From the NCBI GenBank assembly GCA_964291485.2, contig OZ220224.1:2046001-2110000 (forward strand): 64,000 bases of DNA, written 5' to 3'. A model generated the notes under the pieces. The model did no database searches. It was not told where the DNA came from and saw nothing but the letters and a program-made list of their open reading frames with translations. Origin of the DNA: Kistimonas sp964291485 (GTDB lineage Bacteria > Pseudomonadota > Gammaproteobacteria > Pseudomonadales > Endozoicomonadaceae). Positions 53,125 through 62,714 of this stretch are shown here, one piece after another (the stretch's first letter is position 1; every line of letters starts with the position of its first letter). Both the position numbers and the translations under genes were made by a program.

Positions 53125-54447
53125 ATGAAAGTTACCGTTTTTGGTCTTGGCTATGTTGGTCTGGTCCAGGCTGCTGTTCTGGCAGAGGTCGGCCATGATG
53201 TGATCTGTGTTGATGTAGACCAACAAAAAGTAGACAACCTGAAAAGCGGTATCATTCCCATCTATGAACCCGGATTGGAACCGCTGGTTAAGCTGAACTA
53301 TGGGGCAGGTAGATTGCACTTTACTACCGACGCGGAAGAAGGTGTGGCACACGGTAAGCTTCAGTTTATTGCAGTAGGCACACCGCCGGATGAAGATGGT
53401 TCAGCTGATCTGAAATACGTATTATCGGTGGCAGAAACTATTGCAACGTATATGACAGTCGATAAGATTATTGTCAATAAATCAACCGTACCGGTGGGAA
53501 CGGGCGATAAGGTTAAAGCCTGTGTTTCTGAAGTTTTACTTGCTCGTAATGCCCAACATACCTTTCATGTTTGTTCCAACCCGGAATTCCTTAAAGAAGG
53601 CGCAGCCATTAACGACTGCATGAAGCCTGACCGAATCATTGTTGGTACTGACAACGATCATGTTAAGGATGTGATGCATGAACTTTATGCACCTTTCAAC
53701 CGTAATCACGATCGCATGATTTTCATGGATGTACGCAGTGCCGAACTGACCAAATACGCTGCCAATTGCATGTTGGCCACCAAGATCAGCTTTATGAATG
53801 AAATGTCTGGGCTGGCAGAAAAATTAGGTGCTGATATTGAAATGGTTCGCCAGGGCATTGGCTCAGACCCGCGGATTGGCTATCACTTCATTTATCCTGG
53901 TTGTGGTTACGGTGGTTCCTGTTTTCCAAAAGATGTTCAGGCACTGAAACACACGGCAGAAGAGATTGATTTTGAGCCGCTAGTATTAAGAGCGGTTGAG
54001 GAGCGTAATGCTCAACAGAAGCGGGTGTTGTTCAATAAAATCAGTGCTCATTTTCATGAGGATCTGGCGGGTAAAACCTTTGCAATCTGGGGGCTTTCCT
54101 TCAAACCCAATACCGATGATATGCGGGATGCACCCAGTCGGGTACTAATGGAGGCTCTCTGGCATGCCGGGGCCAATGTGCAGGCTTTTGATCCCGAAGC
54201 CATGGATGAAGCCCAGCGTATTTATGGTGTTAGGGATGATCTGGTGCTATGTGGTACTCGTCAGTCAGCCTTGAAAGGAGCAGATGCCTTGGTGATTTGT
54301 ACGGAATGGAAAGCTTTCCGCGCACCAGACTTTGAACAGATGGAAGAACTGCTGAAAGAGAAGGTTATCTTCGACGGCCGTAATATGTACGAACCAGATA
54401 GCATGGCTAGAAAAGGCTTCACCTATTACTCCGTTGGTCGCGGCTGA
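53125..54447 (+). CDS. ugd: UDP-glucose 6-dehydrogenase
   Basis: 440 residues oxidising UDP-glucose to UDP-glucuronate. Rossmann start KVTVFGLGYVGLVQAAVLAE, then IYEPGLEPLV, VNKSTVPVGTGDKV, NPEFLKEGAAINDCMKPDRI, AELTKYAANCMLATKISFMNEM and the catalytic cysteine in YPGCGYGGSCFPKDVQAL near residue 262; IWGLSFKPNTDDMRDAPS is the second nucleotide-binding part. It begins a set of acidic-sugar genes (ugd, epimerase, TviB-type) with GC near that of the backbone, unlike the AT-rich phosphonate segment. Confidence 0.95.
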   Translation: MKVTVFGLGYVGLVQAAVLAEVGHDVICVDVDQQKVDNLKSGIIPIYEPGLEPLVKLNYGAGRLHFTTDAEEGVAHGKLQFIAVGTPPDEDGSADLKYVLSVAETIATYMTVDKIIVNKSTVPVGTGDKVKACVSEVLLARNAQHTFHVCSNPEFLKEGAAINDCMKPDRIIVGTDNDHVKDVMHELYAPFNRNHDRMIFMDVRSAELTKYAANCMLATKISFMNEMSGLAEKLGADIEMVRQGIGSDPRIGYHFIYPGCGYGGSCFPKDVQALKHTAEEIDFEPLVLRAVEERNAQQKRVLFNKISAHFHEDLAGKTFAIWGLSFKPNTDDMRDAPSRVLMEALWHAGANVQAFDPEAMDEAQRIYGVRDDLVLCGTRQSALKGADALVICTEWKAFRAPDFEQMEELLKEKVIFDGRNMYEPDSMARKGFTYYSVGRG

Positions 54448-54629
54448 TTTTTTATCATAGAGCCTATTAGATTCATGACCCAGTGCCACTCGACAACAAG
54501 GTTAAGCGGGTATTCATGACCTGTGATCTCTGTTGTATTGAAGCAGGTAAAATTAACAGTCGCTGGAAGCTCGCTCTGTTGCTTTAACAGCAGCGGAAGG
54601 TGCTTCATTAATCACCAAGGAGAATAAGC

Positions 54630-55643
54630 ATGAAGGTGCTTGTGACGGGCTCAGCCGGTTTTATCGGCTCCACACTGGTGCTACGTCTGTTGGAGCGTGG
54701 TGATACAGTCATTGGTATTGATAATCATAATGACTACTACGATCCAGCAATAAAGGAGGCTCGATTGGCACGCTTTGCTGATCACCTGAATTACACCCAT
54801 TTGCGCATTGATATTGCTGATCGCGAAGCCGTGGATGACTGCTTCAAAACTCATCAGCCGCAGCGTGTAGTGAACCTCGCCGCACAGGCTGGAGTCCGCT
54901 ATTCCATAGAAAATCCGCTGGCTTACATAGACAGCAACATTGTCGGGTTCGCTCACATTCTGGAAGGCTGTCGTCACAACGGGATTGAGCACCTGGTTTA
55001 CGCCAGCAGTTCTAGTGTCTATGGCGCTAACACCGTTATGCCCTTTTCTATACATCAAAACATTGATCACCCACTCAGCCTTTATGCTGCCAGCAAAAAG
55101 TCCAATGAGTTGATGGCTCATACTTATAGTCATCTCTACAATCTGCCTACTACGGGTCTCCGCTTTTTCACTGTCTATGGTCCTTGGGGACGGCCTGATA
55201 TGGCACTATTCAAGTTCACTAAGGCCATTTTTGCAGGCGAGTCCATTGATGTTTTCAACTACGGTAAACACCGCCGCGATTTCACTTATATTGACGACAT
55301 TGTTGAAGGGGTGATTCGTGTGTTGGATCGTCCTGCGCCCACCAACCCTGACTGGAACAGCGCTCAGCCGGATCCGGGCACGAGCCTGGCTCCATGGCGT
55401 GTCTATAACATTGGGAATAATCAACCCGTAGAGCTGATGGACTACATTGGTGCGCTGGAAAAGGCGCTGGGCAAAAAAGCCAAAATGAATCTACTTCCAC
55501 TGCAGCCCGGCGATGTACCAGACACTTACGCCGACGTTGATGATCTTGTAGAGCAGTTCGGCTACAAACCAACAACCTCGGTGGAAGAAGGTGTCGCGCA
55601 ATTTATTAATTGGTATCGGGAATACTTTGGTTTTAATGCTTAG
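54630..55643 (+). CDS. UDP-glucuronate 4-epimerase
   Basis: 337-residue extended SDR. KVLVTGSAGFIGSTLVLRLLERG, the glucuronate-epimerase mark IGIDNHNDYYDPAIKEARL, NLAAQAGVRYSIENPLAYIDSNI, YASSSSVYGAN and YAASKKSNELMAHTYSHLYNLP (YxxxK), RFFTVYGPWGRPDMALFKFT. It makes UDP-galacturonate from the Ugd product. A role as UDP-GlcNAc(A) C4-epimerase with the TviB-like enzyme downstream is less likely given the DNHNDYYDP motif. AAGGAG is present seven bases before the ATG. Confidence 0.9.
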   Translation: MKVLVTGSAGFIGSTLVLRLLERGDTVIGIDNHNDYYDPAIKEARLARFADHLNYTHLRIDIADREAVDDCFKTHQPQRVVNLAAQAGVRYSIENPLAYIDSNIVGFAHILEGCRHNGIEHLVYASSSSVYGANTVMPFSIHQNIDHPLSLYAASKKSNELMAHTYSHLYNLPTTGLRFFTVYGPWGRPDMALFKFTKAIFAGESIDVFNYGKHRRDFTYIDDIVEGVIRVLDRPAPTNPDWNSAQPDPGTSLAPWRVYNIGNNQPVELMDYIGALEKALGKKAKMNLLPLQPGDVPDTYADVDDLVEQFGYKPTTSVEEGVAQFINWYREYFGFNA

Positions 55644-55771
55644 GGGCTAATGAGTAATTGTAGAATGTGAAATCACTGATCCCTGAAATCATGCAAGGAG
55701 AGGTTTTCAACAGCCTGATAAATCCTGAGCATGCTCACCAATTTTACTAAGCAAAAAACTTTCAAAATAAA

Positions 55772-57112
55772 ATGCTACTTAATACCTTGCATCCAACCCT
55801 TAGCACCATAAAACTGGCTATCATCGGGCTCGGCTACGTTGGTTTGCCGCTCGCGGTTGAATTCGGTAAAAAGCGCAGCGTCATTGGTTTCGATATCAAT
55901 CAGCGGCGAGTCGATGAATTGCAAGCGGGCAGGGATAGCACGCTGGAAACTACTGATGAAGAACTACGCGAAGCAAAATACTTAACTTATACAACGAATC
56001 TGGAAGATCTGAAAACGGCTAACTGTTTTATCGTTACCGTACCTACTCCCATCGACGAGCACAAGCGCCCCGACTTAAGTCCGCTAATCAAGGCCACCGA
56101 GGTCGTAGCAAAAGTGATCAAGCCTGGAGATATCGTTATCTATGAATCGACAGTCTATCCTGGATGTACTGAAGAAGACTGTGCCCCTATCCTTGAAAAG
56201 CTCTCTGGTCTGACATACGCCAATAGCTCCTGCCAGACATTTGATTCCCCATACTTCTATCTTGGGTATAGTCCTGAGAGGATTAATCCAGGCGATAAGG
56301 AACATCGAGTTACTAGTATCAAAAAAGTCACCTCCGGCTCCACCCCTGAGGTCGCTGATCTTGTTGATGCACTCTACAATGAAATCATCACTGTTGGCAC
56401 TCACAAGGCTGAGAGTATCGCCGTGGCTGAGGCTGCAAAGGTCATTGAGAATACCCAGCGTGATCTCAATATCGCACTTATCAACGAACTTGCAATACTC
56501 TTCAACAAAATGGGTATTGATACTGAAGCTGTACTTAAAGCGGCCGGAAGTAAGTGGAACTTTCTACCCTTTCGTCCAGGCTTGGTTGGTGGTCACTGCA
56601 TTGGCGTTGATCCGTACTATTTGACCCACAAGGCTCAGGCCATTGGTTATCATCCGGAAATTATCCTGGCAGGTCGGCGTCTGAACGACAGTATGGGAAC
56701 TTATGTGGTATCGCAGCTGGTCAAGACCATGATGAAGCAGCGTATCCAAGTCGAAGGCGCGCGTATTCTTGTTATGGGACTCGCCTTTAAGGAAAACTGC
56801 CCTGATATACGTAATACGCGGGTAGTTGATATAGTAGCTGAACTCAAAGATTATAATTGCAATGTGGATATCTACGACCCGTGGGTGAGCACTGAGGAAG
56901 CTCAAGTGGAGTATGATATTACACCTATCACGTCCCTGCCCACTGTTTCAGAAGATGATGCAGATAAGTATGATGCCATCGTACTGGCGGTTGCTCATCA
57001 AGAGTTCAAGGATATAGGGTGTGTAGCCATACGTAGATTAGGCAAGTCTGTCCATGTTCTATATGATCTGAAGTATGTTCTTTCGTCAAATGAATCGGAT
57101 ATCAGACTGTGA
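55772..57112 (+). CDS. TviB/WbpA-type UDP-N-acetylhexosamine (or hexose) dehydrogenase
   Basis: 446 residues. KLAIIGLGYVGLPLAVEFGKK, VTVPTPIDEHKRPDLSPLI, YESTVYPGCTEEDCAPIL, YSPERINPGDKEHR, AKVIENTQRDLNIALINELAI, the catalytic cysteine in FRPGLVGGHCIGVDPYYLTHKA near residue 280, and VMGLAFKENCPDIRNTRV. These patterns group it with TviB/WbpO/WbpA, which oxidise UDP-GalNAc or UDP-GlcNAc to the uronic acid. With ugd and the epimerase it implies a uronic-acid-rich repeat unit. The substrate epimer is not decided by sequence. Confidence 0.9.
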   Translation: MLLNTLHPTLSTIKLAIIGLGYVGLPLAVEFGKKRSVIGFDINQRRVDELQAGRDSTLETTDEELREAKYLTYTTNLEDLKTANCFIVTVPTPIDEHKRPDLSPLIKATEVVAKVIKPGDIVIYESTVYPGCTEEDCAPILEKLSGLTYANSSCQTFDSPYFYLGYSPERINPGDKEHRVTSIKKVTSGSTPEVADLVDALYNEIITVGTHKAESIAVAEAAKVIENTQRDLNIALINELAILFNKMGIDTEAVLKAAGSKWNFLPFRPGLVGGHCIGVDPYYLTHKAQAIGYHPEIILAGRRLNDSMGTYVVSQLVKTMMKQRIQVEGARILVMGLAFKENCPDIRNTRVVDIVAELKDYNCNVDIYDPWVSTEEAQVEYDITPITSLPTVSEDDADKYDAIVLAVAHQEFKDIGCVAIRRLGKSVHVLYDLKYVLSSNESDIRL

Positions 57113-57676
57113 TACTAGATAAAGATGTTTCATTTTTCTGCTTATTTAGCCCCATTTAATAAGACGATGTTACATCATTGATGATAATAAAAATTATTTT
57201 TAATGTATTTCGATATACAACAAAAACAGGTTGCTTTTCTGATTGTTGATTACAGCTAATTTATGACGCCGAATTCCTTAGGCAAACAGTTTTTCGACAA
57301 TATATCTGCTTCTGCTAGGTATATAACAGTTCCAGTCATCCATGTAGTAATAACACAAATATAAGATAATATATGTTCAAACAATTACTTGTGTGTGCGG
57401 GCATATTTTCTCGAAGGAATGTTCATGATTATTTTAAGTTATTCCAATGCATAGTATATGCTATCCTTGGCGCCTCTTTATGTCCCCCAAAAGACATTAG
57501 AGGCCTTCAACTGTTACATCCTCTAGGAATTCTAAATGTTGGATTAATATTAGATAGGGGAGAACGACAGATGATCTATGAAAACTGCTGAAAATACGGT
57601 TGGATTATATTTTAAAATAACAACTGGTGTCTGCATGATCAGAATCACAGCTGTCAACACTAGGGCTGAATGAATC
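57113..57676. other. AT-rich gap with a possible acyltransferase gene fragment
   Basis: 564 bases between tviB and rmlD, markedly AT-rich. A 72-codon open stretch (57373-57591) has wording such as LQLLHPLGIL and RQMIYENC that faintly recalls the serine-acetyltransferase/hexapeptide turn (L-x-HP-x-GI...I-x-QNC). It could be the remnant of a truncated acyltransferase, but it may be chance. No terminator with a T-run is seen. Confidence 0.35.
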
Positions 57677-58609
57677 ATGAGTAGCGCTTATCAACATGAA
57701 TGCGGTGTAATGACACCGGCTATAAAGAGAATTTTATTGCTGGGGGTCACTGGTCAAGTCGGATTCGAATTGAATCGAAGTCTGGCGCCGGTGGGGGAAC
57801 TCATCACCCCGACCAGGTGTGAGTTAGACTTTACAAACTCAGATGCTTTGAAGTCGTACCTATCTAAGGTGCAACCTGATCTTATAGTTAACGCTGCGGC
57901 TTGGACGGCAGTGGATGCGGCTGAAGAGGCGCCTGAAGAAGCCTTTGCTATCAATGCAGAGTTGCCGTCGATACTGGCTGAATATGCAGCGGACAAAGGG
58001 ATCTGGTTAGTGCATTACTCTACGGATTACGTCTATTCAGGTGTAGGAGAAATGCTCTGGAGGGAAACGGATGTACCTAAACCCCTCTCAGTCTATGGTC
58101 AGACGAAGCTTGAAGGTGATCTGGCTATTGAAGCTAGCAATGTGCGGCATCTTATATTCCGTACCAGCTGGGTATACAGCGCCCGTGGCAATAATTTTAT
58201 GAACACTATGCTGGCTTTAGGTGCAGAGCGAGATACCATCAAGGTGATTGGGGATCAAATTGGTGCACCAACCCCGGCAAGGCTGATCGCAGAATTAACA
58301 CTACTTGCTCTAAATAGAATTTACAGCGAACGCTCCATAGACTCTGGTATCTATCATCTTTCTCCGCGCGGCGAAACTAGTTGGTATGGATTTGCACGAT
58401 CCATTTTTGAGTATGCAGGTCATCAAGGGCTCCGTTTAACAATACAGCCGGAACATGTCTTAAAGATAACAACTAAAGAATGGGCGACAACGGCAGTGCG
58501 TCCACTTAACTCACGTCTATCACTGGAGAAAATAGAGCGGGTACTGGGTATACGTTTGCCTCGCTGGGAATCCCAGCTTATTCTAACGTTAATGGAACGG
58601 TTATTGTGA
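57677..58609 (+). CDS. rmlD: dTDP-4-dehydrorhamnose reductase
   Basis: About 310 residues (or 299 if the second ATG at 57710 is used; neither start is decisive). NAD(P) motif RILLLGVTGQVGFELNRSL, then LDFTNSDALKSYL, VNAAAWTAVDAAEEAPEEAFAIN, the active-site YSTDYVYSG and YGQTKLEGDLAI (YxxxK), RTSWVYSARGNNFMNTML, and the C-terminal RPLNSRLSLEKI. Final step of dTDP-L-rhamnose synthesis. It starts an rmlD-rmlA-rmlC set without rmlB; RmlB is encoded 23 kb upstream. Confidence 0.94.
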   Translation: MSSAYQHECGVMTPAIKRILLLGVTGQVGFELNRSLAPVGELITPTRCELDFTNSDALKSYLSKVQPDLIVNAAAWTAVDAAEEAPEEAFAINAELPSILAEYAADKGIWLVHYSTDYVYSGVGEMLWRETDVPKPLSVYGQTKLEGDLAIEASNVRHLIFRTSWVYSARGNNFMNTMLALGAERDTIKVIGDQIGAPTPARLIAELTLLALNRIYSERSIDSGIYHLSPRGETSWYGFARSIFEYAGHQGLRLTIQPEHVLKITTKEWATTAVRPLNSRLSLEKIERVLGIRLPRWESQLILTLMERLL

Positions 58610-58681
58610 AGTAATAACGCTATTACAGAGCATGGCGATGAAGCCTGGACAGTAACAGATCACGAAGGATATAACCCTATT

Positions 58682-59563
58682 ATGTCTCGTAAGGGAATTA
58701 TTTTGGCCGGAGGTTCTGGCACGCGCCTACAGCCAGCCACTCTATCGATCAGCAAGCAATTATTGCCAGTTTACGATAAGCCAATGATTTACTACCCGTT
58801 AAGTACTTTAATGCTGGCAGGTATCCGCGAGATACTCATAATTTCTACACCACAGGATACTCCCCACTTTAAGCAATTATTGGGTGACGGACAGCAATGG
58901 GGGATTAGTTTACAGTATGCTGTACAGCCATTTCCCGACGGTATTGCTCAAGCGTTTCTTATAGGCGAAGAATTTATTAATAATGACCCCATTGCACTGA
59001 TATTGGGCGACAATATCTTTTATGGCCATGATTTTGTATCTCAACTGCAGGTGGCAGCAAGACAAAATCAGGGAGGAACTGTTTTTGCCTATCCAGTTCA
59101 TGATCCTGAACGATACGGTGTTGTTGAGTTTGACGAGAAAGGGCAAGCGTTAAGTATTATAGAGAAACCACAGAAGCCGAAGTCTCGTTACGCCATTACC
59201 GGCCTCTATTTCTACGATAATCGCCTGGTTGACGTTGCCAAGTTACTTAAACCTTCCGATCGAGGTGAATTGGAAATCACCGATGTCAACAAGCATTATC
59301 TCGAGCAGGGAGAACTTAATGTTGAAATCATGGGGCGTGGCATGGCCTGGCTCGATACAGGTACCCACGACTCACTGCTGGAGGCTGCCACTTTTATTGA
59401 GACCATCGAGAAGCGCCAGGGGCTTAAAATCTCTTGTCCAGAAGAAATTGCCTATCGTACGGGGCTTATTTCCGCATTACAGCTGCAGCGTCTGGCCGAA
59501 CCTCTGAAAAAAAGTATCTATGGCCAATACCTGTTAGGTCTGCTGAATAATAAGGTATTTTAA
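58682..59563 (+). CDS. rmlA: Glucose-1-phosphate thymidylyltransferase (second copy)
   Basis: 293 residues, a second RmlA: KGIILAGGSGTRLQPATLSISKQL, YDKPMIYYPLSTLMLAGI, ILGDNIFYGHD, LSIIEKPQKPKSRYAITGLYFYD, MAWLDTGTHDSLLEAA. It differs at many positions from the copy at 35947, so the two were acquired separately or have diverged for long. Its stop shares one base with the rmlC start (TAATG), linking it to rhamnose synthesis. Confidence 0.96.
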   Translation: MSRKGIILAGGSGTRLQPATLSISKQLLPVYDKPMIYYPLSTLMLAGIREILIISTPQDTPHFKQLLGDGQQWGISLQYAVQPFPDGIAQAFLIGEEFINNDPIALILGDNIFYGHDFVSQLQVAARQNQGGTVFAYPVHDPERYGVVEFDEKGQALSIIEKPQKPKSRYAITGLYFYDNRLVDVAKLLKPSDRGELEITDVNKHYLEQGELNVEIMGRGMAWLDTGTHDSLLEAATFIETIEKRQGLKISCPEEIAYRTGLISALQLQRLAEPLKKSIYGQYLLGLLNNKVF

Positions 59564-60123
59564 TGCAAATTATTGAAACAGAACTACCCGGTGTACTCAT
59601 CATAGAACCTAAGTTCTTCGGGGATCAGCGGGGCTTTTTCCAAGAATCTTTTCACGTAGAGCGCTATGCGCAAGCCGGTATAACCGCACCATTCGTTCAA
59701 GATAATCTCTCATTTTCAAGTGGAGGTGTTGTACGGGGGCTTCACTTTCAGAATCCAAATTCACAGGGAAAGCTGGTTTATGTCCTTGAGGGTGAGGTCT
59801 TTGATGTCGCAGTGGATATACGGCGAGGCTCACCCACGTATGGTCATTGGTTGGGATTTGTGCTTTCTGCAGATAATAAGCGGCAGTTGTGGGTGCCTCC
59901 AGGCTATGCCCACGGTTTTTGTGTGATCAGTGAAACCGCACTGTTTGCATATAAATGTACAGATTACTATAACCCTGACGCTGAAGTTTCTATTCGATGG
60001 AATGATCCTGATATTAAGATTGATTGGCCAATCACTAGTCCGACCCTCTCGGGTAAAGATGAGGAAGCCCCCACACTTGATGATATCGATATTCGACTTT
60101 TACCCCAATGGGAGAGCCCATAG
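59563..60123 (+). CDS. rmlC: dTDP-4-dehydrorhamnose 3,5-epimerase
   Basis: 186-residue cupin. ETELPGVLIIEPKFFGDQRGFFQESFH, FVQDNLSFSSGGVVRGLHFQ (catalytic His in GLHFQ near residue 64), GKLVYVLEGEVFDVAVDIRRGSPTYG, LWVPPGYAHGFCVIS and YKCTDYYNPDAEVSIRWNDPDI are family hallmarks. It produces the substrate of RmlD. It ends the rml set; the Wzx-like gene starts 107 bases later. Confidence 0.96.
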   Translation: MQIIETELPGVLIIEPKFFGDQRGFFQESFHVERYAQAGITAPFVQDNLSFSSGGVVRGLHFQNPNSQGKLVYVLEGEVFDVAVDIRRGSPTYGHWLGFVLSADNKRQLWVPPGYAHGFCVISETALFAYKCTDYYNPDAEVSIRWNDPDIKIDWPITSPTLSGKDEEAPTLDDIDIRLLPQWESP

Positions 60124-60229
60124 TTAGTCCCAATACATTTATGGTCTTTTAGTTATGTGAAAAGGGCAATAATCGTTTTCATCATATCAATGCTAAAAAA
60201 GCAAGAAATCAAAAAGGTTGTTATCTTCA

Positions 60230-61525
60230 GTGTCGCTAAGTGCTAAAGAAGTTTCAGGCATTTCACGCCTGACGATTGCGGGGGCAATAGCTGCAGTCTT
60301 CCAATTATTGAGTGTTATATTAGTAACCCGAGGTGCTGGTGTTACCGGTTTTGGTGTATATGCTCTCGCAATCGCTTACGTATCAATCTTGGATAGGCTT
60401 TTGAATTTTCAATCCTGGCAGGCGCTTATTAGTTTTGGTGCGAGGTATTGGGAAAGAAGTGGATCATCTAGAGAACTAGCAGGACTCACAATAATATCTG
60501 TACTGATAGATCTAATCTCTGCAATTACGGCAACTGTATTTGCATTTTTATTGATTGATCTCACTGCCTCAGTTTTCAGCTTGCCAGATGAATTTGCTAA
60601 TGCTGCTTCTATTGCGTCCTATGGCATATTGTTGAATCAGACGGGTGCTTCGACTGCATTACTTCGACTCAGTGAGTCGTATGACAAGCTAGCCTTTGGA
60701 CGTGTGTTTTCTGCCATTGCAGGAACATTTTTTGCTGCAGGTGTTTTCCTGTTTGATGGAGGTGTGACAGATTATGTACTTGTTTATGTTTTGACGATTT
60801 TTATAAACTCTCTATTACTAATAATATTTTCTAAGTCGCTCTATTTGCGTTTTTTTTCATTTGGGTTTCCGTTATTAAGTGTTTCAAGGTTTTATCTACA
60901 GTCAGTTGAAATTCGAGAAATGATGCGTTTTCTTGTTTTGAGTAATGTTGAAGGTTCCATAAAAATACTCAGAGAGGTTGATGTTATTTTTGTTGGTAAA
61001 GTGCTTGGGGTAGATGCAGCAGGCTTATATCGTATAAGCAAGCGAATAGCAGAAATAACACATTTATTTATTGATCCATTTTATCAGGTAGTTTTACCTG
61101 CTATGTCAAAATGTATCTCAAACGAAGATCACAAAAAAATTGTAAGTCTTATGGTTGATGCGTCTGCGAAGTGCACATTAATAATATTGCTTATCATGTT
61201 TGGTTTCTTTGTTTTTGGAAAATACGCTGTTACTCTTAGCTTTGGAGAAGCATTTTCGGAAGCATATAAGCTTACATTGATAATGATGTTTGGCGCAGTG
61301 ATCTGGGCGCTAGGTTCCCCGCTTGTTGCATTAAATCTGTCGATAAAGTGCCCAAAAAATAATTTGATCTCACACTTAATAGCGGCAATTGTTTTTCTAA
61401 TTTGCATTGCTATATTCTCGAAAAGTTATGGTGTGTATGGTGCGGCAGTCTCTGTTCCGATTTTCTCAATAGTATGGATTCTTTCAATATCTTTTTTGAG
61501 CCTGAAAAGCTACAGGCAAGTTTGA
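60230..61525 (+). CDS. wzx: Wzx-like polysaccharide flippase (MATE/MOP superfamily)
   Basis: About 431 residues with roughly 12-14 hydrophobic helices. The first (LTIAGAIAAVFQLLSVILVTRGAGVTGFGVYALAIAY) carries the oligosaccharide-flippase pattern of small residues followed by LGxxxFGxYAL. Later segments include VDVIFVGKVLGVDAAGLYRISKRIAE, typical of O-antigen Wzx proteins. It should move undecaprenyl-linked repeat units across the inner membrane. I take GTG 60230 with AAAAAGG 12 bases upstream; TTG 60218 is an alternative. A matching Wzy polymerase is not seen in the window. Confidence 0.84.
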   Translation: MSLSAKEVSGISRLTIAGAIAAVFQLLSVILVTRGAGVTGFGVYALAIAYVSILDRLLNFQSWQALISFGARYWERSGSSRELAGLTIISVLIDLISAITATVFAFLLIDLTASVFSLPDEFANAASIASYGILLNQTGASTALLRLSESYDKLAFGRVFSAIAGTFFAAGVFLFDGGVTDYVLVYVLTIFINSLLLIIFSKSLYLRFFSFGFPLLSVSRFYLQSVEIREMMRFLVLSNVEGSIKILREVDVIFVGKVLGVDAAGLYRISKRIAEITHLFIDPFYQVVLPAMSKCISNEDHKKIVSLMVDASAKCTLIILLIMFGFFVFGKYAVTLSFGEAFSEAYKLTLIMMFGAVIWALGSPLVALNLSIKCPKNNLISHLIAAIVFLICIAIFSKSYGVYGAAVSVPIFSIVWILSISFLSLKSYRQV

Positions 61526-61543
61526 TAAAAATAGGATGAGATC

Positions 61544-62260
61544 ATGGTCGATAAATATTTCTTACCTGATGAATATAAGAAAAATGATGAAATTACATCT
61601 GAATCTGATGTGTCGGTAAGGGAGAATTACTGGGACGAGAGTAGAATAAGATTGTCTGCAATCTATCAGTGGCATGTGTATCAGTATGCTGGTCAAATAT
61701 CAAAAAAATATGCTGTTAAGAATGTTCTTGATGTTGGGTGTGGTGTTGGAACTAAGCTTTCTATGCTTAAGAGTAAGTATCCAAGTTTAGAATGTTCTGG
61801 CGTAGATCAGCCCCATGCTATTAAGGTGTGCACGAAGAAATTTCCAAACTGCAAATGGTTTGACGCTGATATTAGAGAGAAGAAAAGTATAGTCTCTGAT
61901 GGGGCTGATTTAGTATTAAGTGTAGATGTAATAGAACATTTAAGTAATCCTGATACTCTTATTGATTTTGTTAGGGCTAATTGTACCAAAAAGACAAAAG
62001 TCATATTTTCAACACCTGATAGAGATAAATGTCATGGTGCAGAGTGCTTATACAGTCCTAATCCTGCACATGTAAGAGAGTGGAACTTTTCTGAGTTCAG
62101 GCAGTATATTGAATCGAAAGGAATTAAAGTTATTGAACATTTTCATGTGCCTGCGTATCGTCTGGCACTTGATAAGCCTATTCTAAAACAGGAGATTTTA
62201 CGAATTCTTAAATTTAAACCCCGTAAAAATAATCAGATCATACTAGGTGAGTTTCAATAA
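61544..62260 (+). CDS. Class I SAM-dependent methyltransferase
   Basis: 238 residues. SAM motif I NVLDVGCGVGTKLSMLK is near residue 62, an acidic ribose-binding end (CSGVDQP) follows, then SDGADLVLSVDVIEHLSNPDTLIDFV (motif II-III region, DVIEHL) and KVIFSTPDRDKCHGAECL. This resembles sugar or lipid-head O-methyltransferases in polysaccharide clusters. It starts 18 bases after wzx. It could methylate a sugar or the glycan terminus; no acceptor can be assigned. Confidence 0.83.
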   Translation: MVDKYFLPDEYKKNDEITSESDVSVRENYWDESRIRLSAIYQWHVYQYAGQISKKYAVKNVLDVGCGVGTKLSMLKSKYPSLECSGVDQPHAIKVCTKKFPNCKWFDADIREKKSIVSDGADLVLSVDVIEHLSNPDTLIDFVRANCTKKTKVIFSTPDRDKCHGAECLYSPNPAHVREWNFSEFRQYIESKGIKVIEHFHVPAYRLALDKPILKQEILRILKFKPRKNNQIILGEFQ

Positions 62261-62284
62261 ATAATATGTTTTATTTTTAGGTCA

Positions 62285-62305
62285 ATCCCCGACTGTATCG
62301 GGGAT
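62285..62305 (+). terminator. Terminator-like hairpin after the methyltransferase gene
   Basis: ATCCCCGA (62285-62292) and TCGGGGAT (62298-62305) form a perfect eight-base-pair stem around a five-base loop, followed by GATTTTTGATTTT. It is a good intrinsic terminator 25 bases after the stop, suggesting that the main polysaccharide operon ends here. Confidence 0.8.
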
Positions 62306-62714
62306 GATTTTTGATTTTAAATCGTGATACTAGTAAGTCAGAAATTCTAAAATGAGGATAGGATTTAATAATGCCATGTAGCAAGGCTATGACGATGTTT
62401 GTTACGATTTCAAATCGAATCTTGTTACTATTTATATGAAGTATCAGTATATGCTCTGCTGAGTGTTAAAATAGTCTAATTTGATATGTTCGATTGTTCA
62501 TAATAGAGAGAAAGTCAAATAAAAAGCTAAATTTTGTGTAATTATATCATTTCCTTGTTAGTTTCATGATTATATTTAATGTGTTTGATTATGAAGTTGC
62601 GCCTTTCATAAGTTTTTATGGGTGGATTTGATATTTAAGAAATGTTTAGCTGATAACTGTTTTTTGATGTTCGTAGTAAATCATATAATTGAAATAAGAA
62701 GTTTGGAGAGTTGA
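62306..62714 (+). other. AT-rich intergenic region before the acyltransferase gene
   Basis: 409 bases with no credible gene. The following acyltransferase gene probably has its own promoter here, since a terminator precedes it, but I see no promoter pair good enough to call. No ops element was found in this stretch. Confidence 0.45.
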
